A stretch of DNA of 33,365 nt from Fervidobacterium sp. UBA5837 (GTDB taxonomy: Bacteria; Thermotogota; Thermotogae; Thermotogales; Fervidobacteriaceae). This document shows positions 15,862-24,394 of the stretch, piece after piece. Location: contig DJGV01000016.1 of the NCBI GenBank assembly GCA_002432805.1, positions 824 to 34,188 of the forward strand, given 5' to 3'. The notes below the pieces were generated by a model that had not been told where the DNA came from, ran no database searches, and worked only from the letters and a program-made list of their open reading frames with translations. Position 1 is the first letter of the stretch; each line of letters opens with the position of its first letter. Made by a program: the position numbers and the translations under genes.

Positions 15862-16872
15862 TCAAGCCTCGCCCCATTTGACCGTAGTTGCTGCCCAAAC
15901 AAATCCAAGCCCCGCACCTACCATTACCACAACATCGCCAGATTTCAACTTTCCATCTGCCAAGGCCAATTTCATAGACAAAACTTGATCGTTTTGCCCA
16001 AGGTGACCGTAATTTTCCAGATACGTAGTTTGGTCTTCTCTCAATCCAAGCTCTTGCAGTACTGCTTTGTGAGCGGATCTCTTGAAATGCAAAATTGCAA
16101 GGTAACCGATATCTTCCTGGCTGTATCCAGATTTTCTTAGTGAGTCTCTGACAACCCAATAGAAATTTGGCATTGTCTTTTGATTTAAGTTATTCTTGAA
16201 TTCTTCAGAATTTCTGACTTTAAAATAGTACTTCTCGACATCTTCCGTCTCCATCGGCCACTTCTTCGTACCACCTACCTCAACAACACATTGCTCAGAA
16301 AAAGAACCATCGCCCTTGAAAGAAGATTCCAAAACGACATTCTTGTTCAAACCCTTCCTCAACACTATCGCAGCACCACCTGCTCCCAAATCAAACATAA
16401 AGGAAGTTTCCGGAATTGAGTAGTTTATCAAATCCCCATTTCTGTATCCACTTACAAGTAGTACCGTATTCAAATTGTCATTCCTCAACATCAATGACTT
16501 TGCAGTCTCGATTCCTGCCATCATTGAACCACACATGGCCTCCATATCGAATCCCCAAGCATTCGTTGCACCGATTTCATATGCGACTTTCAAACTTGCC
16601 AACCAACATGGATAATCCTTATGCTGAGCACCATTCCATATCACCAAGTCTATCTCCTTTGAATCTATCCCAGCATCGCTTATTGCATCTTTTGCAGCTT
16701 GGATACCCATAAAACTAGTTGTATCTTGAGGTCCAGGAATGGGCTTTTTAAACACACCAAACTTCTCTTCAATAACCCATTGTGGAATGTTCGTTCTTCT
16801 TGCTATCTCGTCTGCATAAATGAAGTTCTCCGGAATGTAAACACCCAATCCCATTATCCCAACATTCTCCAT
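15862..16872 (-). CDS. Ketoacyl-synthase-III-like thiolase-fold enzyme
   Basis: A 336-residue thiolase-superfamily protein of the FabH/KAS III type. The inferred triad is C114 in EAMCGSMMAG, H262 in ILHFKRSAH and N287 in ENYGHLGQ, matching Cys-His-Asn of KAS III although the usual HQAN and GNTS motifs read HFKR and GHLG. It carries the N-terminal GLGVYIPENF. Canonical FabH starts fatty-acid synthesis and usually sits with fab or acp genes; here it leads a CoA-transferase and importer operon, so it more likely condenses or cleaves acyl-CoA units. The start is the ATG with AAAGGAG nine bases upstream; an ATG seven codons earlier lies before that site. Confidence 0.87.
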   Translation of the reverse strand: MENVGIMGLGVYIPENFIYADEIARRTNIPQWVIEEKFGVFKKPIPGPQDTTSFMGIQAAKDAISDAGIDSKEIDLVIWNGAQHKDYPCWLASLKVAYEIGATNAWGFDMEAMCGSMMAGIETAKSLMLRNDNLNTVLLVSGYRNGDLINYSIPETSFMFDLGAGGAAIVLRKGLNKNVVLESSFKGDGSFSEQCVVEVGGTKKWPMETEDVEKYYFKVRNSEEFKNNLNQKTMPNFYWVVRDSLRKSGYSQEDIGYLAILHFKRSAHKAVLQELGLREDQTTYLENYGHLGQNDQVLSMKLALADGKLKSGDVVVMVGAGLGFVWAATTVKWGEA

Positions 16873-16899
16873 CAAACTCGCTCCTTTAATCATGATAAA

Positions 16900-16905
16900 A
16901 TTATA
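16900..16905 (-). promoter_or_regulatory. Probable -10 box of the ketoacyl-synthase / CoA-transferase / liv operon
   Basis: A perfect TATAAT on the minus strand lies 27 bases before the first start codon, leaving a short leader. No good -35 hexamer is visible at 16-18 bp. The 14-bp perfect palindrome AAATTCATGAATTT (16968-16981) is about 60 bp further upstream and could bind a regulator. Confidence 0.4.
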
Positions 16906-17526
16906 ATAAATGAATCACCTCTCACTATTTTGGAAAAATAAATCATTCTTAAACAAGATTTGTACTCAAATTCATGAATTTTTGTGATCAAACGGCCTTG
17001 CAACCTTCAGACTATACTATGCATCAGAAGCATCGATTGCTACATCAGTATCGTGAGTATTGAACTGTAAAGTAACAACATGTCACCAACCAAATGTTCA
17101 TAACACAACACAAGATTAAAGATGAATCATCTTTCATATTAATATAACTTAAGATACACTTTTTGGGATTAAAATGCAAATTGAGTTAATCTCATTTATC
17201 GACAATTACGCCTTCAATTGAGAAAAATTAGCAGATAACAAGACAAATCTATTTTTTACAAACAATTACTTGAAAAACCATCGTCACTCTCTGAAACAGG
17301 GATATTAATCACTATGATGATGTTGAGGAGTATATTATCGATTCCAATATTGGTTTTCAAAGTCAATGTATGGTATCATTGTTTTGAGTTCTTCATCGGT
17401 TTCTCAAAGCTCGTGATTAAGATTCTTGTAAGATTCTTGGTTTTCATATTTTTGTAGGTAACAAGGCTTTCAAAACTAGCAAGGCCACATCTTATACTTA
17501 TTATACTTAACACGGAGGTAGAGAAA
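16906..17526. other. About 620-bp non-coding, AT-rich divergent control region with palindromes
   Basis: No open frame here looks like a gene. It separates two divergent operons. Perfect palindromes are AAATTCATGAATTT (16968-16981), AAAGATG-AAT-CATCTTT (17118-17134) and CCAATATTGG (17344-17353). A direct repeat AAGATTCTTG occurs at 17419 and 17430, an 11-bp period equal to one helical turn. TATACT boxes at 17493-17498 and 17502-17507 are -10 candidates for the hexosaminidase operon, just before its GGAGG site. No RNA gene could be recognised. Confidence 0.5.
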
Positions 17527-19365
17527 ATGAGTATACCGATTTTATTGCCACAACCAAAATACATCGATATTTCTGATGGTACAACTCGTATACCGTCACA
17601 TGCCATCATATTTACTAAAAAATATGAATTTGGGAAGCAATTCAAATTGATGCTCAATGAAACGCTACATGACAGCGTAAATCTCGATATTACAACATAC
17701 AACAACGGTAATGAGTTTTTCCAGCTCTTCATAAATCCGGATGTCGTTCCACAACCTCAAGGCTATAGAATATACATTGGCGATAACATTGTGCTCATCG
17801 CAAACGACGAACCTGGTCTCTTCTATGCGTGTGCAACGTTTCGCCAGCTTCTCAGACAATATGGAAGAACGTTACCTCGGCTGTACATCGACGACTTTCC
17901 AGACTTTCCAAATAGGGGTATCTTGATAGATGTGAGTAGAGACAGGATTCCAAAGATGGAAACATTGAAGAGTATGATTAGCACACTTGCACAACTGAAG
18001 ATAAATCAACTTCAATTGTACATAGAGCACACGTTTGCATATAGAGAACACGAGAAGGTATGGAAGGATTATTCACCGTTCACCAGCGAGGAGATATTGG
18101 AACTCGATGCGTACTGCGCTGAGAGGTACATAGAGCTTGTACCAAACCAGAACACGTTTGGTCACTTAGACAAATGGCTCATCTACGATGAGTATAGGTC
18201 ACTTGCGGAAGCGCCTAATGGATTTGATTCACCTTGGGGTGGTTGGACTCCGTTACCATTCTCCATATCTCCTATAGATGAAAGGTCTGTAGGGTTCGTT
18301 GGTAAACTCCTCGACGAGCTGTTACCACACTTCAAGAGTAGTAAAGTGAACATAGGGTGTGATGAGACGATTGATTTGGGACAGGGCAAATCGAAAGAAC
18401 TATGCGACCAATATGGTAAAGGAAAGGTCTATTTCGATTTTCTCATGAAAGTCTACAATCTCGCAAAACGTCACAAAGATACCGTCATGTTCTGGGGTGA
18501 TATCATAGAGAACTATCCACAATTCATTCCTCAACTGCCGAAGGATATGATAGCGATGGTGTGGGGATATGAGGCAGATCATCCATACGAAGAAAAGTGC
18601 GGATTGTACGCAGCGAGTGGCAACTCGTTCTACGTGTGTCCCGGTACATCTACTTGGAATGCATTCGTAGGTAGGAGTAACAATGCAATGGCAAACATCT
18701 CAAATGCGGTTACGAACGGCAAACGCTATAGTGCAATAGGTGTCCTCACAACCGACTGGGGAGACAACGGACATGTGCAGCATCTTCCATTTTCTTGGAT
18801 TGGCTTTGGCTACAGTGCTCATCTCAGTTGGAATGTAACCGAAATGCCGAAAGAACAATTTCTCCATGCGCTCAATATGAATGTCTTCCAAACAGATCAA
18901 CCGATATCGGAATGCGTGTACGCACTCGGTAACGTGCATGAAAAACTCTTTTACACACCGAACGGCACACCGCAGTTCTATGCGTTACTCTATGCGGATG
19001 GTGCAAAGCAGTACAAGACGAATATAGACGTGCAAAGAGTGGAAAGCTGCATTGAAGAAGTGAATGGAATAGCAGAGCGAGTGAAGTCGCTGTCACGTTT
19101 CGATGCACTTTCTGACGTAGTCGAGCAGGTACTCAATAACGTTGATTTTGCGCTCCTTGGATTGAAAACTATCGAGTTTATACTAAAATATGACGATATC
19201 AGAAATATTCCGGACAATGAGTGGGCAGAATTTGAAAAACAGCTGGATGATGTAATCAACGTATACAGAGAGATTTGGCTTAGACACAACAGAACAGGTG
19301 GCTTGGAACAAAGCATCCACACATTATCAAGAATAAAGAGAATTAGACGTGGAGAAAATGAATGA
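17527..19365 (+). CDS. GH20-like beta-N-acetylhexosaminidase
   Basis: A 612-residue protein. Residues 1-125 look like the small GH20b alpha/beta domain. The TIM barrel begins with RGILIDVSRDRIPK (130-143), the GH20 hallmark, and the acid/base pair is D279-E280 in NIGCDE. Later aromatic residues (WGDI, VWGYEA, TTDWGDNGH) fit a sugar-binding cleft. A helical C-terminal region runs from about 490 to 612. There is no signal peptide, so it probably acts in the cytoplasm on imported N-acetylhexosaminides by substrate-assisted catalysis. ATG follows GGAGG at good spacing. It is first in an operon with a permease and a phosphohexomutase. Exact substrate is not known. Confidence 0.82.
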   Translation: MSIPILLPQPKYIDISDGTTRIPSHAIIFTKKYEFGKQFKLMLNETLHDSVNLDITTYNNGNEFFQLFINPDVVPQPQGYRIYIGDNIVLIANDEPGLFYACATFRQLLRQYGRTLPRLYIDDFPDFPNRGILIDVSRDRIPKMETLKSMISTLAQLKINQLQLYIEHTFAYREHEKVWKDYSPFTSEEILELDAYCAERYIELVPNQNTFGHLDKWLIYDEYRSLAEAPNGFDSPWGGWTPLPFSISPIDERSVGFVGKLLDELLPHFKSSKVNIGCDETIDLGQGKSKELCDQYGKGKVYFDFLMKVYNLAKRHKDTVMFWGDIIENYPQFIPQLPKDMIAMVWGYEADHPYEEKCGLYAASGNSFYVCPGTSTWNAFVGRSNNAMANISNAVTNGKRYSAIGVLTTDWGDNGHVQHLPFSWIGFGYSAHLSWNVTEMPKEQFLHALNMNVFQTDQPISECVYALGNVHEKLFYTPNGTPQFYALLYADGAKQYKTNIDVQRVESCIEEVNGIAERVKSLSRFDALSDVVEQVLNNVDFALLGLKTIEFILKYDDIRNIPDNEWAEFEKQLDDVINVYREIWLRHNRTGGLEQSIHTLSRIKRIRRGENE

Positions 19366-19396
19366 TCATGTTTTGAAAAAGCTTTTGGAGGAAAGA

Positions 19397-20944
19397 ATGA
19401 AATATAGGATGAAGTTCTATGAACTGTTACCTATCTTCTTCATAATATTGGCACTGATAATTCCTTTTGCCTTCAATCTTCATTTTTCTGGTGGATTTTC
19501 GTGGAATGCAATAATCGATAATGCATCGAAGATTAGATTTACGATCTTTCAGGCGCTGTTGTCATCGGTTCTTACGGCACTGCTTGGTCTTCCCGGTGCA
19601 TATTTGCTTGGTAGGACGCATATGCACCCAACGGTCAAACGAATGTTCAGAGTGATGTCAAGTGTGCCTTTTGTGCTACCCGGTATCACTATGTCAATTG
19701 GCTTTTTCCTCACGTTTGGCAAGAATGGTATATATATGAAATTCCTGAACTTGTTTGGCCTGTCTCCTCAGATTCTTTACACGTTTACGGCTGTATTGCT
19801 AGGGCATGTGTTTTACAATTTTCCGCTCTTTATCAGGATTGTCGGCGAGGCATGGGAAGGGATGGATGGGCATATTATAGAGGCAGCGAAGATCGATGGT
19901 GCAGATAGGTGGCAACTGTTGAGGAATGTTGAGTTTCCCTTGCTTATGCCTTCGATATTGCGTGCGTTCTTTCTCACTTACATCTACACGTTCACAAGCT
20001 TTTCGGTTGTGATGATACTGGGCGGTATAAAATACTCGACGATTGAAGTAGCAATATACATGTATTCACGCATAACGTTCGATTTTAAGGCGGCTTCTTC
20101 ACTCATGCTCTTTCAGTTACTTTTCATCTCGATAATCGGTCTTCTTACATCCGTTCGAAGAAGTACGTACGAACGGAATTATTACAGGCATTTGGAAAAA
20201 TTCCCCAAATGGGGATATGTCTTCATGGCAATTAGCAGTGTCCTTATATTCATTCCAGTTGTGTATTCTGGCCTTTCAGGTTTTCTCGATTATTACGGAA
20301 ATTTCTCGATGATGAATTTCAGCAAGTTCTTTTCGGAGAACATAGAGTATCTGACTGGTACGACGATTAAGTCGATGGTCTTCTATACAGTTTTGATTTC
20401 GGTTAGTGCCTCTTTGATTAGCATATGTATTAACTTAGTGGCTGGGTATTATGCAAGTAGGGGCAGGAAGTTGAGTTACGTGGTGATCATCCCCGCTGCG
20501 CTCTCTTCGGTTACCATCGCATTTTCGTATGTTTTGTTGGATATTCCGGTACTTTTGAAGATTATTTTGACTCATACGTTGATTACACTTCCGATAACAT
20601 TTGGTATAATTGAATCGAGCTGGCGAAATGTCTCACAATCTGTAATAGATGCTGCAAAGGTCGATGGTGCGGGTATGTGGTCTATATTGTGGAAAGTTGT
20701 TATTCCACTCATGAAAACTCCGCTTTTGAGCGCATTTGTGTATGCTTGTGCTATATCGGTTGGTGAGACTTCGGCCACGCTTATGCTTGCAGAACCACCG
20801 ATTACAACATTTGCTGCAGTTGTATTTCGACTTATGAGTTCGAGAAATACTGAAATTGCGATGGTATTGAATACATTCTATTTCCTGTTCGTGATATCAT
20901 TGTTCGTATTGACAGAATCGCTGAGAAGGGAGGAATACGTATGA
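19397..20944 (+). CDS. Two-domain ABC transporter permease, FbpB/ThiP type
   Basis: A 515-residue fused permease with about 12 transmembrane segments. It holds two binding-protein-dependent transport domains, each with an EAA loop: EAAKIDGADRW (162-172) and DAAKVDGAGMW (418-428). The internal duplication is typical of iron(III), thiamine, 2-aminoethylphosphonate or similar small-molecule importers, not of MalF/MalG-type sugar importers. No ATPase or binding protein of this type is nearby. The start is placed at the ATG with GGAGG five bases before it; a GTG 16 codons earlier, overlapping the hexosaminidase 3' end, is the alternative. Its stop overlaps the next gene as ATGA. Confidence 0.85.
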   Translation: MKYRMKFYELLPIFFIILALIIPFAFNLHFSGGFSWNAIIDNASKIRFTIFQALLSSVLTALLGLPGAYLLGRTHMHPTVKRMFRVMSSVPFVLPGITMSIGFFLTFGKNGIYMKFLNLFGLSPQILYTFTAVLLGHVFYNFPLFIRIVGEAWEGMDGHIIEAAKIDGADRWQLLRNVEFPLLMPSILRAFFLTYIYTFTSFSVVMILGGIKYSTIEVAIYMYSRITFDFKAASSLMLFQLLFISIIGLLTSVRRSTYERNYYRHLEKFPKWGYVFMAISSVLIFIPVVYSGLSGFLDYYGNFSMMNFSKFFSENIEYLTGTTIKSMVFYTVLISVSASLISICINLVAGYYASRGRKLSYVVIIPAALSSVTIAFSYVLLDIPVLLKIILTHTLITLPITFGIIESSWRNVSQSVIDAAKVDGAGMWSILWKVVIPLMKTPLLSAFVYACAISVGETSATLMLAEPPITTFAAVVFRLMSSRNTEIAMVLNTFYFLFVISLFVLTESLRREEYV

Positions 20945-22395
20945 TTATGTTTGGTACTGGCGGTATAAGAGGTGTGATGAGAGAAGGGGAATTTGACGAT
21001 AAGACCATTTCAGTAACAACGAAGGGCGTTGCAGAGTACATGAAGATGAATGGTCTGAAGCGAGTACTCATTGCATACGACACGAGGCACAATTCAGAAA
21101 GATTTGCAAAACTCACTGCATCTATTTTTGCAGGTGAGGGCATGGATGTTTGGGTCTTTGGGGAGCCTGTACCCACGCCTGTGCTCTCTTATGGTGTGAG
21201 AAAACTTGAAATGGATATTGGCATAGTAATTACGGCAAGTCATAATCCACCAGAATACAATGGCTACAAGGTGTATACATCGAATGGTGTCCAAGCCGTA
21301 CCGGAGGTAACTGATGAACTTGCAAATCTTGTTGAAAAGGCTTGGAATGAATCGATAACTGCCATTGAAAAATACAATATTGTCCCAAGAAACGTTTTGG
21401 AAGAATACATAGATGATGTCGCAAAGGTTGTTGACCCATCTTCGAGCTTTTCACTCAAGGGATTGAGGGTTGTCTATTCGCCACTCCATGGTACTGGTGT
21501 AAAGTTCGTTCCGGTGCTTCTGAGAAAACTCGGTGCAGAGGTAATTGAGGTAAGTGAACAGATGGTGCAAGATGGCAATTTTCCAACTGTGAAAACACCA
21601 AATCCAGAGGATGAACGTGCATTGGTGTTGTTAAAAGAGTACATGAAGCGAGATAATGTGCAGCTTGGTCTTGCTACAGACCCTGACGCTGACCGTGTCG
21701 GTGTTGTGTTCAAAGGACAAAGGCTCACAGGTAACCAAATCGGCATATTATTGAGTGATATGCTCATAGACGAGTACGTCAGGTCTGGTGGAGATAAGGG
21801 TATGCTCGTCAAGACGATTGTTTCTACAAATATGGTCGTACCAATGTGCAAGAAGAATGGTGTTCAGCTCTTCGAGGTACCGACTGGATTCAAGTTCATC
21901 GGAGATTTAGTTGAAAAGAGAAAGGATTTAGATTTCGTACTTGGTTTCGAGGAGAGCTGTGGCTATCTGAAAGGGAATTTATCAAGAGATAAGGATTCAG
22001 TACTTGCCTGTGGACTTATAGCAAAAGCAGCATCGGAGTTTGATTTGCTTGAGCATTTGGATGAACTTTACAGAGAGTATGGATACTATCTGGAGAAATT
22101 ACTCAATTTTGAGCTTGGTTCTGTGGAGAAGTCCGTCGAGATCTACGACAAGCTCAGTACTCGTAAGTTGGACGGGGTAAACGAACTCATCGATTATTCA
22201 AAAGGGTACAATGGCGTGATTCCAAACGACACACTCAGGTTGGAACTGGACGAGGGAAGTATATTCGTGCGATCATCTGGTACGGAACCAAAGTTGAAAG
22301 CATATCTCATGAGTAAAGCGGATACCAGGGATGCAGCAGAAGTCAACATCGCTGCGCTGGAAAGAAGGTTTAAACATCTTATCGATAATCTGTAG
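20941..22395 (+). CDS. Phosphohexomutase (phosphoglucomutase/phosphomannomutase family)
   Basis: A 484-residue alpha-D-phosphohexomutase. The four-domain motifs are in order: N-terminal FGTGGIRG, phosphoserine S100 in TASHNP, metal loop D247-P-D249-A-D251-R, sugar-specificity loop GFEESCG (335-341) and phosphate-binding RSSGTEPK (444-451). The GFEES form resembles PGM2-type phosphoglucomutases or phosphopentomutases more than the GEESG of typical ManB/GlmM, though the protein is shorter than PGM2. It interconverts sugar 1- and 6-phosphates. Being coupled to the permease and hexosaminidase it may handle the freed sugar, or feed Glc-1-P or Man-1-P to the polysaccharide genes further right. A terminator follows. 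Confidence 0.9.
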   Translation: MIMFGTGGIRGVMREGEFDDKTISVTTKGVAEYMKMNGLKRVLIAYDTRHNSERFAKLTASIFAGEGMDVWVFGEPVPTPVLSYGVRKLEMDIGIVITASHNPPEYNGYKVYTSNGVQAVPEVTDELANLVEKAWNESITAIEKYNIVPRNVLEEYIDDVAKVVDPSSSFSLKGLRVVYSPLHGTGVKFVPVLLRKLGAEVIEVSEQMVQDGNFPTVKTPNPEDERALVLLKEYMKRDNVQLGLATDPDADRVGVVFKGQRLTGNQIGILLSDMLIDEYVRSGGDKGMLVKTIVSTNMVVPMCKKNGVQLFEVPTGFKFIGDLVEKRKDLDFVLGFEESCGYLKGNLSRDKDSVLACGLIAKAASEFDLLEHLDELYREYGYYLEKLLNFELGSVEKSVEIYDKLSTRKLDGVNELIDYSKGYNGVIPNDTLRLELDEGSIFVRSSGTEPKLKAYLMSKADTRDAAEVNIAALERRFKHLIDNL

Positions 22396-22406
22396 GGAAT
22401 ACTTGT

Positions 22407-22455
22407 AAAAAAAGAGAGCACGAAGAGTTCAGAGTCATTCCCTTCGTGCTTTCTT
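22407..22455. terminator. Bidirectional terminator between the phosphohexomutase and phzF-family genes
   Basis: Arms AGCACGAAG (22417-22425) and CTTCGTGCT (22442-22450) pair perfectly and extend by five more pairs outward. On the minus strand the stem is followed by a T7 tract (complement of the A-run 22407-22413), a strong stop for the phzF-family gene. On the plus strand the tract is TTTCTTACTATTCTT, moderate for the hexomutase. Confidence 0.78.
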
Positions 22456-22479
22456 ACTATTCTTCGGTGTCAATGTTCG

Positions 22480-22531
22480 TAAGTTATATTGGTAAGTTAT
22501 ATTGGTAAGTTATCTTGGTAAGTTATATGAG
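22480..22531. repeat. 13-bp tandem repeat, four units
   Basis: Units at 22480, 22493, 22506 and 22519: TAAGTTATATTGG twice, TAAGTTATCTTGG with one change, and TAAGTTATATGAG with three changes. The array ends exactly where the stop codon of the phzF-family gene begins, so it forms the 3' untranslated part of that transcript ahead of its terminator. Confidence 0.9.
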
Positions 22532-23416
22532 TTATAATAACAGCTTTCCTTCAGCTATGATTTTTGCCATTCCCCCTACCGATGCTTTGTACATGTTCCC
22601 TTTCAAACTGACTTTTGCATGTATCTCAGAGGTCCTGTTCATCGTCTCCCCTTGGATGATTTTGTAAGTCTTTTCAGCTTCTGCGATACCATTGTCAAAA
22701 AGGTAGTAGATGAGTGCACCGTTTGCAGTGCCTGTTGCGGATTCTTCAGGTATGCCGTACAGTGGTGCAAAATCTCTGCAATTTGCAAGTGCTCTATCTT
22801 CATCCAACGTGAAGACATGGAAACTGACGATCTCGTTCTCTCTACTGTATTCTTTGATTCCATCGAGGTCTGGTACGATGGAAAAAAGTGCGGCCTTTTT
22901 CTTGACGGGAATCATCAAATCCCAAAGTCCGGTTGTTACCGGTGCTGGCAGTAGTGCAAATCGTTCATCGCCTATTTCTTCTGCATTTATTCCAAGTAGT
23001 TTGGCAACTCGCGTTATCTCGTCAGTACTTAGCGACTCACCGCATTGCGGCTCACCTTGTTCCATCATTATGATATCACTTTCAATGGTAATCTCCATGA
23101 TTCCCGCTTTTGTTCCTGCTCTGTATACGTGTCCTACCGTTACCATGCCAAGGCGTCTGAGAACTGAGAACGAGGCGATCGTTGCGTGACCGCACAATTC
23201 AATCTCGGATACGGGTGTGAAATATAGTAAGTCAAAATCTGAGTCTCCATCTGGCCCGCTTTTTCTCACGAATGCAGTTTCAGAATATCGCAATTCGGCT
23301 GCAAGCGACTGCATCATTTGTTTCGAAACTTCATCACCATCTTCCAGTACTACAACACCTGCTTGATTGCCCGTGAATGGCTTGTCTGTAAATGCATCGA
23401 CGATGAAAAGCTGCAT
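22532..23416 (-). CDS. PhzF-family isomerase/epimerase-like protein
   Basis: A 294-residue protein of the PhzF (diaminopimelate-epimerase-fold) family. Catalytic E46 is in the SETAFV motif, with CGHATIA at 75-81 and the second-half ESATGTANGAL (225-235), and QGETMNRTSEI at 255-265. PhzF itself isomerises a phenazine precursor, but most bacterial relatives stand alone, as here, and their substrates are unknown. No phenazine genes are nearby, so phenazine synthesis should not be inferred. ATG follows GGAGGTG at seven bases. It is a single-gene unit with its own terminator. Confidence 0.9.
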   Translation of the reverse strand: MQLFIVDAFTDKPFTGNQAGVVVLEDGDEVSKQMMQSLAAELRYSETAFVRKSGPDGDSDFDLLYFTPVSEIELCGHATIASFSVLRRLGMVTVGHVYRAGTKAGIMEITIESDIIMMEQGEPQCGESLSTDEITRVAKLLGINAEEIGDERFALLPAPVTTGLWDLMIPVKKKAALFSIVPDLDGIKEYSRENEIVSFHVFTLDEDRALANCRDFAPLYGIPEESATGTANGALIYYLFDNGIAEAEKTYKIIQGETMNRTSEIHAKVSLKGNMYKASVGGMAKIIAEGKLLL

Positions 23417-23511
23417 ACTGTCACCTCCAATTAATATTCAGTGCGACTAATGATATTTTATCACTTTTCGCTTGATTATTCTTAATGACTTAATATTACT
23501 TAACAGTGACA

Positions 23512-23520
23512 TGATATAAT
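23512..23520 (+). promoter_or_regulatory. Extended -10 promoter of the metallophosphoesterase gene
   Basis: TGATATAAT is a perfect extended -10 element (TGn plus TATAAT) 45 bp before the start codon. No -35 is needed for this class and none is clear. The same nine-base element occurs on the minus strand ahead of the glycosyltransferase gene. Confidence 0.6.
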
Positions 23521-23564
23521 TGAGCGGGCAAAAATCCAAATTGTTTACAAAAAGGAGAATGTAT

Positions 23565-24359
23565 ATGACGAAGGTTGCTTTCATTGCTGATGTACATAGT
23601 AACTTGGAGGCGCTTAACTCAGTACTTGCAGATATAGAGAAACGCGGGATAAGGGATGTCTATTGCCTTGGTGATTTGGTTGGGTATGGTCCAAATCCAA
23701 ACGAGGTTGTAGAGGCAATTGTGGAGAAGAACATACCAACAGTGTGTGGAAATTACGATGATGCTGTAGGATATGAGAAAGATAGCTGCGGCTGTTCATA
23801 TAATCCGGGGCGAGAAACTGAAGTTGGTGATGAATCTCTTCGATGGACTATACAGAACACGAAGAGCGAGAATAAGGAATTCTTGAGGTCATTGCCACAT
23901 CGTTTGTCTATAGAGATAGAGAATGTCAATGTCCTGCTTGTGCACGGTAGTCCTATGAATTATCTGCTTGAATATGTACGGCCTACGACATCTGCTGAAA
24001 GACTCAGATTGTTATTGAAAAATGTGGTGGAAGACATCGTAATAAATGGTCACACCCATCTGGTAATGGCAAGACATATGTTTGGCAAAACAGTGCTCAA
24101 TCCTGGTAGTGTTGGAAGAACAAAGGATGGTAGAGCAGGTGCAACTTACCTAACATTGAATATCGACGATTCGGTGTATTGGTATGAGTTTGTATTTGTT
24201 GAATATGATGTCAAGAAAACCATTGAAAAGATTGTGAACGCAAAATTGCCAGTTGAACTTGCTACCGTGCTTGCACTTGGCCAGACGTTTGATATGGGAA
24301 TATCTAAGGTTCAGCAAGTGACTACGGAGTCAATAACAACGTCTAAATTCATCTTGTGA
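23565..24359 (+). CDS. YfcE/MJ0936-like metallophosphoesterase
   Basis: A 264-residue calcineurin-like phosphoesterase. Dinuclear-metal ligands are visible: D9 and H11 in IADVHSN, D37 in LGDLVGYG, N63 and D65 in CGNYDD, H127 in LLVHGS, and H163 and H165 in NGHTH. GNYD replaces the usual GNH[DE], so the active-site histidine of that motif is a tyrosine; this is common in the subfamily that carries GYGPNP. The family hydrolyses phosphodiesters or phosphomonoesters; the physiological substrate is unknown. The ATG has AAAGGAG seven bases upstream; in-frame earlier starts overlap the promoter. It is convergent with the glycosyltransferase gene 35 bp away. Confidence 0.88.
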   Translation: MTKVAFIADVHSNLEALNSVLADIEKRGIRDVYCLGDLVGYGPNPNEVVEAIVEKNIPTVCGNYDDAVGYEKDSCGCSYNPGRETEVGDESLRWTIQNTKSENKEFLRSLPHRLSIEIENVNVLLVHGSPMNYLLEYVRPTTSAERLRLLLKNVVEDIVINGHTHLVMARHMFGKTVLNPGSVGRTKDGRAGATYLTLNIDDSVYWYEFVFVEYDVKKTIEKIVNAKLPVELATVLALGQTFDMGISKVQQVTTESITTSKFIL

Positions 24360-24394
24360 TGGAGATGTGGTATGATGCTTTGCTACTTAGAGAA

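Noticed and set aside
17376..17732. Minus-strand open frame of 118 codons overlapping the hexosaminidase start
   Set aside because: It covers the upstream control region and antisense of a well-supported gene, and its translation looks like random hydrophobic sequence.
22480..22531. Short direct repeats as a CRISPR array
   Set aside because: Units are 13 bp, directly adjacent and without spacers, and there are no cas genes.
22532..23416. Phenazine biosynthesis
   Set aside because: Only a PhzF-family fold is present; no other phz genes are nearby, and stand-alone PhzF homologues are widespread with unknown roles.
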